The notes under the pieces: model-generated | What the model saw: only the letters and a program-made list of their open reading frames with translations | What the model was told of the DNA's origin: nothing | Database searches by the model: none | Assembly (NCBI GenBank): GCA_002305505.1 | Contig: DBRC01000069.1 | Coordinates: 40,706-68,251 of the forward strand | DNA from: Prevotella sp. UBA1378 | GTDB taxonomy: Bacteria; Bacteroidota; Bacteroidia; Bacteroidales; Bacteroidaceae | Direction: 5' to 3' | DNA: 27,546 nt | Shown: positions 23,753 to 27,546 of the stretch, in pieces | How the letters are laid out: each line of letters begins with the position of its first letter | Numbering within the stretch: position 1 is the stretch's first letter | Program-made: the position numbers and the translations under genes

Positions 23753-23835
23753 TTACCACGCAGCGGTAACGGTCTTACCGCGTGCTGGTAATGATGTTAC
23801 CACATAGCGGTAATGGTATTACCACGCACTGGTAA
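23753..23835. repeat. Array of four TTACC-N7-GGTAA dyads with a 22-base period
   Basis: Perfect inverted repeats TTACC-7 bases-GGTAA occur at 23753-23769, 23775-23791, 23797-23813 and 23819-23835, each separated by five bases. The seven-base centres are ACGCAGC, GCGTGCT, ACATAGC and ACGCACT; the second resembles the others read on the opposite strand. Spacers (CGGTC, TGATG, TGGTA) differ. The exact 22-base step, about two helical turns, would put all four sites on one face of the DNA. As RNA the region would form four 5-bp hairpins. There is no direct-repeat/spacer structure of a CRISPR. Confidence 0.85.
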
Positions 23836-23880
23836 AACAACGGTTAATGCATTGCTGTATATGAAATGTATTTTAAATCG

Positions 23881-23926
23881 TCCCCGTTTTCTATTTCACC
23901 TTGTTTCGGAATATTAAAAACGGGGA
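23881..23926. repeat. 10-bp inverted repeat with 26-base loop
   Basis: TCCCCGTTTT (23881-23890) is perfectly complementary to AAAACGGGGA (23917-23926). No T run follows on either strand, so it is not a clear terminator. It lies between the dyad array and the 3' end of the candidate small RNA. Confidence 0.5.
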
Positions 23927-23955
23927 AGGAAACTTGGGCCGACAAGCTGGCAGGC

Positions 23956-24100
23956 AAAAGAAAATCAAGGCCGTTACCGTTCTTTATATTCTTCTTCTTT
24001 CATTATACATCTTTTCGTGCTGTAGCACAATCATCATCTTCGGTGAGGATTCCTCCTCGCATCCATCTGGCTTCTTTTAGATACGGTATACGGCCTTGAT
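23956..24100 (-). ncRNA. Candidate free-standing structured small RNA (about 145 bases), unassigned
   Basis: On the minus strand the sequence after a good promoter begins ATCAAGGCCGT and ends ACGGCCTTGAT, an 11-bp perfect closing stem, continued past one bulged A by TACCGT/ACGGTA, for 17 pairs. The 3' arm runs straight into TTTTCTTTT, a terminator-like U tract. Inside are a 5-bp hairpin GAGGA/TCCTC with a GGAA tetraloop (24045-24058), a 4-bp hairpin GTGC/GCAC (24017-24028), and a purine-rich unpaired 3' side. The predicted start (near 24100) coincides with the first base of the closing stem. No conserved-looking frame is present. 6S RNA, which also has a long closing stem and U tail, is one possibility, but I do not recognise the sequence; tmRNA, RNase P and SRP RNA do not fit. 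Confidence 0.6.
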
Positions 24101-24105
24101 GTTCA

Positions 24106-24134
24106 CAAATATACTAATTAATTTCGAATTGCAA
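24106..24134 (-). promoter_or_regulatory. Promoter of the candidate small RNA
   Basis: On the minus strand TTG (24134-24132) and TATATTTG (24113-24106) are 18 bases apart. The -7 box ends six bases before the base where the long closing stem of the RNA begins, which is the expected distance to a start site. Confidence 0.6.
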
Positions 24135-24244
24135 GCATGAAATCGGAATAAAATCATGGTAGTTTGCAATATTTAACATTTTAAAAGCACGGCGCGGTAG
24201 TACGTAGCCCCCATATAGCCCTCCGCGCTACAGCCGGAGCCTGC

Positions 24245-24266
24245 CCGTATTATGAATCAGGGAGAA
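24245..24266 (+). repeat. Imperfect direct repeat, copy A (left edge of putative island)
   Basis: CCGTATTATGAAT at 24245-24257 recurs exactly at 26255-26267, and the similarity continues through the next nine bases (CAGGGAGAA here, AAGGAGGAA there). Each copy is also a partial dyad centred on ATG. The pair brackets the truncated integrase and fic gene. Confidence 0.5.
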
Positions 24267-24295
24267 TAATATTTCGTGATTTTCTCTGATTTTTA

Positions 24296-24327
24296 TTTGG
24301 CTGATTACCAACTATTTAGTATTTTTG
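24296..24327 (+). promoter_or_regulatory. Promoter of the truncated integrase gene
   Basis: TTTG (24296-24299) and TATTTTTG (24320-24327) with a 20-base spacer match the phylum promoter. A long leader of about 145 bases separates it from the integrase ATG. Confidence 0.65.
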
Positions 24328-24348
24328 CAATCGTTAAAGAAACGCTGT

Positions 24349-24361
24349 GATACCCCGTATC
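24349..24361. repeat. Short perfect dyad in the integrase leader
   Basis: GATAC-CCC-GTATC, a 13-base perfect inverted repeat just downstream of the integrase promoter. It may be a protein-binding site; too short to claim more. Confidence 0.3.
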
Positions 24362-24370
24362 AAAACGCCT

Positions 24371-24391
24371 TTGTTTTCCCATTATTTTCCC
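24371..24391 (+). repeat. Direct repeat 1 in the integrase leader
   Basis: TTGTTTTCCCATTATTTTCC plus one more C. It recurs at 24429-24449 with two differences, 58 bases later. Paired direct repeats before an integrase gene often are arm-type sites bound by the integrase N-terminus; here this is inferred from position. Confidence 0.5.
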
Positions 24392-24428
24392 TAGGAAATA
24401 CAAGGGATTCAGAGATATTGAGATACGG

Positions 24429-24449
24429 TTGTTTTCCCATTGTCTTCCC
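24429..24449 (+). repeat. Direct repeat 2 in the integrase leader
   Basis: TTGTTTTCCCATTGTCTTCC plus one more C, 19 of 21 bases identical to the copy at 24371-24391. It ends 27 bases before the integrase ATG. Confidence 0.5.
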
Positions 24450-24476
24450 GATTTACGCACATAAAACCTTCGGATT

Positions 24477-24911
24477 ATGGAAATACAGAAACCCAACACG
24501 ATCTACAAAACGGCACGCTACGGCTGCTGCACGTTCTCATTGATTCTCGACAAGCGCCATACCAAAAAGGGTAAGGAGACATATCCCGTTGCCATGCGCT
24601 ATACGGTCAACCGTAAGTCATGGTATAACTATGTCGAAGGTGAATATACCGAAGAAGACTTCACGAAGATCTGCAATCTCAACTCAAAGTCCGTACGTTC
24701 AGAGCTCTACCCTAAGAAGGTTGAGTTCGATAATCTCTTTGAGAATTACCGCAGCACCATAGAGCGACTTGTCGAGCAGATGACGAGGCTTTATCAGGTG
24801 TTTATCAACAAGGAGTATCCTGACACATGGACGAAAGCCTATACCCAACGTGCACATAATGGAGCAACTGTCATCAATGTCGGCAGAAGAATTACAGAAA
24901 TTGCTTGTTAA
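24477..24911 (+). pseudogene. Truncated tyrosine recombinase (N-terminal part only)
   Basis: The 144-codon frame starts MEIQKPNTIYKTARYGCCTFSL and has the arm-binding domain seen in Bacteroides-type tyrosine recombinases: SLILDKRHTKKGKETYPVAMRYTVNRKSWYNYVEGEYTEEDFTKIC, then the start of the helical core-binding region (VEFDNLFENYRSTIERLVEQM). From about residue 110 it no longer resembles an integrase, and the catalytic domain with its Arg, His and Tyr is missing; intact relatives are about 400 residues. In another frame at 24859-24921 a stretch MEQLSSMSAEELQKLLVNAK ends in TAA, perhaps the tail of a second truncated gene, so the junction may be an internal deletion. The leader has a promoter and paired direct repeats. 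It might still be translated as a DNA-binding fragment. Confidence 0.65.
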
Positions 24912-24951
24912 TGCAAAATAAAAATAGTAATTTTACGTTCTAAATGCATAT

Positions 24952-24973
24952 AAAGGTGGCTAATGGCCACTTT
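24952..24973 (+). other. Stem-loop in the fic leader
   Basis: AAAGGTGGC (24952-24960) pairs with GCCACTTT (24966-24973) with one bulged G and a TAATG loop. It lies just before AGGAG (24975-24979), so it could affect ribosome access to the fic start region. Confidence 0.4.
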
Positions 24974-24985
24974 CAGGAGAAAAAA

Positions 24986-25021
24986 ATGATAGAAGATGAA
25001 GAAATTAGACCAGTTATATAA
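24986..25021 (+). CDS. Possible 11-codon upstream/overlapping ORF at the fic start
   Basis: ATG 24986 is placed six bases after a strong AGGAG (24975-24979), rare in this genome, and encodes MIEDEEIRPVI before TAA at 25019-25021. It overlaps the fic start (24996) in another frame. The Shine-Dalgarno spacing suits this start better than that of fic. It may be a chance frame or a translational damper; no homology is expected for so short a peptide. Confidence 0.25.
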   Translation: MIEDEEIRPVI

Positions 25022-26063
25022 AGAATGGTTAGCTTTGCAGCCACTGACTGAGAGAAAGCAATATCTCCTGAGCCAAAGGTTTACGGTCGATTATAACTTC
25101 AATAGTAACCATATGGAAGGTAATACCCTTACCTATGGTCAGACTGAGTTGTTGCTTCTGTTTGGCAAGGTGAGTGGTGAAGGAGAATTAAAAGACTTCA
25201 ATGATATGAAGGCGAGCCAAGTCAGTCTTATGATGATGGAAGAGCAGGCTGATTTGAAGTCTACGCCTTTGACACAGTATTTTATCAGAATGCTTCATAA
25301 AACACTTCTGCGGGAAGATTATACAATATATCGAACATTGCCCGGTGGTGAGCAAACAAGCTACACCATTCATGCAGGACGGTATAAGAATCGTCCTAAT
25401 AGCGTCATTACACGTTATGGTGACATATTTGAATATGCTTCACAGGAAGAGACACCGGCATTAATGACAGACTTAGTTGACTGGTATAACGAGGAAGAAA
25501 GTAAGGGCGATCTATCTCCAGTTCAGTTAGCAGCTCTTTTCCATTATCGTTATATTCGTATTCACCCGTTTGAGGATGGCAATGGACGTATTGCGAGACT
25601 TATGGTAAACTACATTTTGTCACGCCACAACTGGCCGATGATAGTTGTAAGAAGCCGTAATAAAAGTGAGTATATTGATGCTCTTCATCGTGCTGATGTA
25701 GAGATTGGCCCGTCACCATCTGAAGGAGCTCATGCGACAATAGAACAAATTCAACAGTTCGACAGATATTTCCAGAAACTTGTAGCTTCAGAGATTAAAT
25801 ACAATATTGACTTTGCCACCGAAACATCTCCTAATGTATGGTGGTATGACGGCAAGAGATTGGTTTTCCGTAGTAAGTCTACTCCAATTATCTTAAAGGC
25901 CATGAAGGAAAATCCGGATATTACCATTGAGAGTCTTAGCCAGAAAGCCGGCATAGCAACCTCTGCAGTGAAGAAGCAACTAACGCAGATGATGGATAAG
26001 GGATACATTCAGCGTCGAGGAGAAGACCGTTCATGGTATGTCTTTGCTTCTCCGTCTGTATAA
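24996..26063 (+). CDS. Fic-domain protein (probable AMPylator, class II self-inhibited) with C-terminal winged helix
   Basis: Fic enzymes transfer AMP (or another nucleotide part) to hydroxyl groups of target proteins. The 355-residue product has the complete catalytic motif HPFEDGNGRIAR at 190-201 and an N-terminal inhibitory helix motif SNHMEGN at 37-43, matching SxxxEGN of class II Fic proteins, in which Glu41 would block ATP binding in cis. The region GEQTSYTIHAGRYKNRPNSV forms the usual flap. The C-terminus (ITIESLSQKAGIATSAVKKQLTQMMDKGYIQRRG) is a winged helix-turn-helix. There is no separate antitoxin gene, as expected for this class. It lies in an A+T-rich segment next to a truncated integrase, suggesting horizontal transfer. 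The target is unknown. Confidence 0.92.
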   Translation: MKKLDQLYKEWLALQPLTERKQYLLSQRFTVDYNFNSNHMEGNTLTYGQTELLLLFGKVSGEGELKDFNDMKASQVSLMMMEEQADLKSTPLTQYFIRMLHKTLLREDYTIYRTLPGGEQTSYTIHAGRYKNRPNSVITRYGDIFEYASQEETPALMTDLVDWYNEEESKGDLSPVQLAALFHYRYIRIHPFEDGNGRIARLMVNYILSRHNWPMIVVRSRNKSEYIDALHRADVEIGPSPSEGAHATIEQIQQFDRYFQKLVASEIKYNIDFATETSPNVWWYDGKRLVFRSKSTPIILKAMKENPDITIESLSQKAGIATSAVKKQLTQMMDKGYIQRRGEDRSWYVFASPSV

Positions 26064-26295
26064 GTACCAAAGAGCCTGCAAGCATCGACAAGAAGATTTG
26101 CGGACTCTGTCATCTTAGTCGTTGTTCTTCTGACGATCCAAAAGCATCGGAAGCGTTGGGATTAATCTTATCCCGAACTCGCGTAACTATTCTGAGTGCC
26201 AATGTAACTTGAAAGAGAAAGAACTAAAAACTGCTCATAAGCATTCGTCTGGCTCCGTATTATGAATAAGGAGGAAGGGGCTGCTACGGCCTGCC
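26064..26295. other. Non-coding stretch between fic and the helicase
   Basis: No convincing frame on either strand. It contains a small dyad GGGAT/ATCCC at about 26158-26174 and the right-hand copy of the 22-base direct repeat. No T-rich terminator for the convergent fic and helicase genes is evident. It may hold decayed sequence of the island. Confidence 0.4.
26255..26276 (+). repeat. Imperfect direct repeat, copy B (right edge of putative island)
   Basis: CCGTATTATGAAT (26255-26267) identical to 24245-24257, followed by AAGGAGGAA. Around it CTCC-G-TATT-ATG-AATA-A-GGAG makes a better dyad than in copy A. It lies 20 bases beyond the stop of the helicase gene. Confidence 0.5.
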
Positions 26296-27546
26296 TCATG
26301 GGGCAGCTTTGCTTTCGTTCATGGCGCAGTCAATCAACTGCTGGTTGTTGTAATTGCGGGCAAAGTCCAGAACCTCTGCACGCACGAAGATGTCGCTCTG
26401 CTTGATGGGCTCTCGCAGCACAATACCCTCCAAGGACGTACATCTACTAAGGGCGACGTAGGTCTGTCCCCCGGCGAAAACGCCTCCGGAGAGGTCTATG
26501 TTCACTTGTTTGAGCGTGAGCCCTTGGCTTTTGTGTATAGTGATGGCCCATGCCAAGCGCAGCGGGAATTGGCGGTATACCCCCAATAGTTCTTCCTCTA
26601 TTTTTTCTTCCTTCTCATTGTATGTATACCGTACGTTTTCCCATATTTCGCGCTCTACGTAGTATTCAATCCCCTCTTCGTTGACGACGCTGATGATTCC
26701 GGCCTCTTCGTCGATGCAGCCGACAACCCCTAAAGTGCCGTTTACCCAGCGTTTATCTCTATCGTTTTTGATGAATATGATTTGTGCCCCCGGTTTCACT
26801 TCCAATTCGATGGGGGTGGGGAGGGAAGACTCGGGGAAGTCGCCTTTTATTTTCCCGTAGAAGATGGAAAGTTTCCCATCGAGTTTGTCCAGCTGTTGCT
26901 CGTTGATGTAGTCGGCGGTCTCCCTGTGCGATGCCAATGTCACCGCCAGTTGGTTGCCACGCGTATTTAAGTGGGCTCCCACACGTGCGTTCAGTGCTTT
27001 AAGGTCATCGGGCCGGGCAGAATTGTTGCGTATGCGGTCGAGTATGCCGATAAAGGTATTGTCCGTTTGTCGGTAGACTTTATGCAGTTCAATGCTTATG
27101 AGTTGCATTTCTTGGAACACAGCGGCCGAGAAGAAATAAGCCGAGGGGTAGTAGGGCTGGAGCAGCCGCCAGTAGTCTGCTTTCAGCACGGGTTCCAATT
27201 GATAGATGTCGCCTATCAGCAATAGCTGTTTTCCTCCGAATGGCTCACGCATGTTGTGGCAATATATCCGCAGGACTTTGTCGATAAAGTCGATGATGTC
27301 TGCGCGCACCATACTGATTTCGTCGATGATGATCAATTCGGTTTCTTGTAAAAGCCTGATGTGCGCACTGCTATATTTTAACGTTTTGCGGATATTGCGG
27401 GTATTGTACCGACTGTCATTGGGCAGCAACGGATGAAAGGGTAGGCGGAAGAAGCTATGCAGGGTGCTCCCTCCGACATTGATGGCAGAAACGCCGGTAG
27501 GGGCAAGGATTACATGTTTTTTCGGCTCAGCGGAAAATCCGTGGGG
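26296..27546 (-). CDS. Pif1-type DNA helicase (5' end beyond the window)
   Basis: Superfamily 1B helicase of the Pif1/RecD2-like group, 5'-to-3' DNA unwinding. The frame is open to the window edge, with 416 residues visible. In order: motif Ia KHVILAPTGVSAINVGGSTLHSFF, Walker B LIIIDEISMV, motif III QLLLIGDIYQLEPV, KVYRQTD, and the C-terminal motifs WAITIHKSQGLTL and QTYVALSRCTSLEGI. The Walker A motif lies outside the window. A TTG at 27427-27429 is an internal Leu codon, not the start, because the conserved motif Ia precedes it. The C-terminus ends about 50 residues after motif VI with no extra domain. Genes of this group are usual single-copy or accessory helicases in Bacteroidales. Confidence 0.92.
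   Translation of the reverse strand, partial: PHGFSAEPKKHVILAPTGVSAINVGGSTLHSFFRLPFHPLLPNDSRYNTRNIRKTLKYSSAHIRLLQETELIIIDEISMVRADIIDFIDKVLRIYCHNMREPFGGKQLLLIGDIYQLEPVLKADYWRLLQPYYPSAYFFSAAVFQEMQLISIELHKVYRQTDNTFIGILDRIRNNSARPDDLKALNARVGAHLNTRGNQLAVTLASHRETADYINEQQLDKLDGKLSIFYGKIKGDFPESSLPTPIELEVKPGAQIIFIKNDRDKRWVNGTLGVVGCIDEEAGIISVVNEEGIEYYVEREIWENVRYTYNEKEEKIEEELLGVYRQFPLRLAWAITIHKSQGLTLKQVNIDLSGGVFAGGQTYVALSRCTSLEGIVLREPIKQSDIFVRAEVLDFARNYNNQQLIDCAMNESKAAP

Larger units (their letters stand above)
24245..26276. mobile_element. Putative small genomic island or decayed integrative element
   Basis: The interval holds the N-terminal part of a tyrosine recombinase and a Fic gene, is more A+T rich than the flanking genes, and is bounded by 22-base imperfect direct repeats. 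Flanking genes are different families on both sides. Whether the repeats are attachment sites is inference; no intact recombinase or transfer gene remains. Confidence 0.35.

Noticed and set aside
23753..23835. CRISPR array
   Set aside because: The period is only 22 bases, the constant parts are 5-base arms rather than a 24-40-base repeat, and no cas genes are present.
23866..24099. A 77-codon plus-strand frame in the intergenic region
   Set aside because: It runs through both arms of the small-RNA stem and a large inverted repeat, and lacks a promoter or protein-like composition.
23956..24100. Retron msr-msd RNA
   Set aside because: The complementary ends resemble retron a1/a2, but no reverse transcriptase is nearby and the U tail follows the stem directly.
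27427..27429. TTG as the start of the Pif1-type helicase
   Set aside because: The frame continues upstream through the conserved APTGVSAINVGG motif to the window edge, so this codon is internal.

Overview
The window reads as chromosomal DNA of a member of the order Bacteroidales. The evidence is a SusC/SusD outer-membrane pair, Bacteroidetes-type promoters (-7 box TAnnTTTG with a TTTG or TTG box about 19-20 bases upstream), start sites with little or no Shine-Dalgarno sequence, families largely confined to this phylum (DUF4301, a DUF6078-like protein), and the gene order leuA-leuC-leuD-leuA-like-leuB. Genus cannot be fixed from the sequence alone. Most of the window is ordinary, well-coding core genome of moderate G+C; the stretch from about 24.2 to 26.3 kb is visibly more A+T rich and looks acquired.

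Layout. 1-50: last codons of a membrane protein. 309-5559: a same-strand run of engB, a Uup-like ABC-F ATPase, recR, a four-helix membrane protein, a GT2 glycosyltransferase with an extra C-terminal domain and a GNAT acetyltransferase. 5576-5836: two identical tRNA-Asp(GTC) genes with a consensus promoter and a terminator. 5862-6536: a secreted SGNH hydrolase. 6631-12993: a leucine biosynthesis operon preceded by an apparently complete transcription attenuator (promoter, leader peptide rich in Leu/Ile/Val, antiterminator, terminator), followed by a translationally coupled TPR protein. 13708-15225 (minus): DUF4301. 15343-17607: a RelA-type (p)ppGpp synthetase. 17675-18796: a divergent WecB-like epimerase homologue. 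18793-23111 (minus): susD-like and susC-like genes. 23307-23741: a small DUF6078-like protein followed by an array of four 17-base dyads with an exact 22-base period. 23956-24100 (minus): a strong candidate for a free-standing structured small RNA. 24245-26276: a small putative island with a truncated tyrosine recombinase and a Fic protein, bracketed by imperfect direct repeats. 26296-27546 (minus): a Pif1-type helicase cut by the window end.

How the parts work together. The leu operon encodes all steps from 2-ketoisovalerate to 2-ketoisocaproate plus a second Claisen-type synthase that may feed isoleucine synthesis; the leader peptide would couple the operon to charging of branched-chain tRNAs. 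The nearby RelA, whose hydrolase site is degenerate, would also answer amino-acid starvation, but as synthetase only. The susCD pair has no adjacent regulator or glycoside hydrolase in view.

Most worth following up: the leu attenuator, the unassigned 145-base RNA, the 22-base-period dyad array, the WecB homologue that has lost three of four expected catalytic residues and carries a 7-base tandem repeat inside its reading frame, and the Fic/truncated-integrase island.
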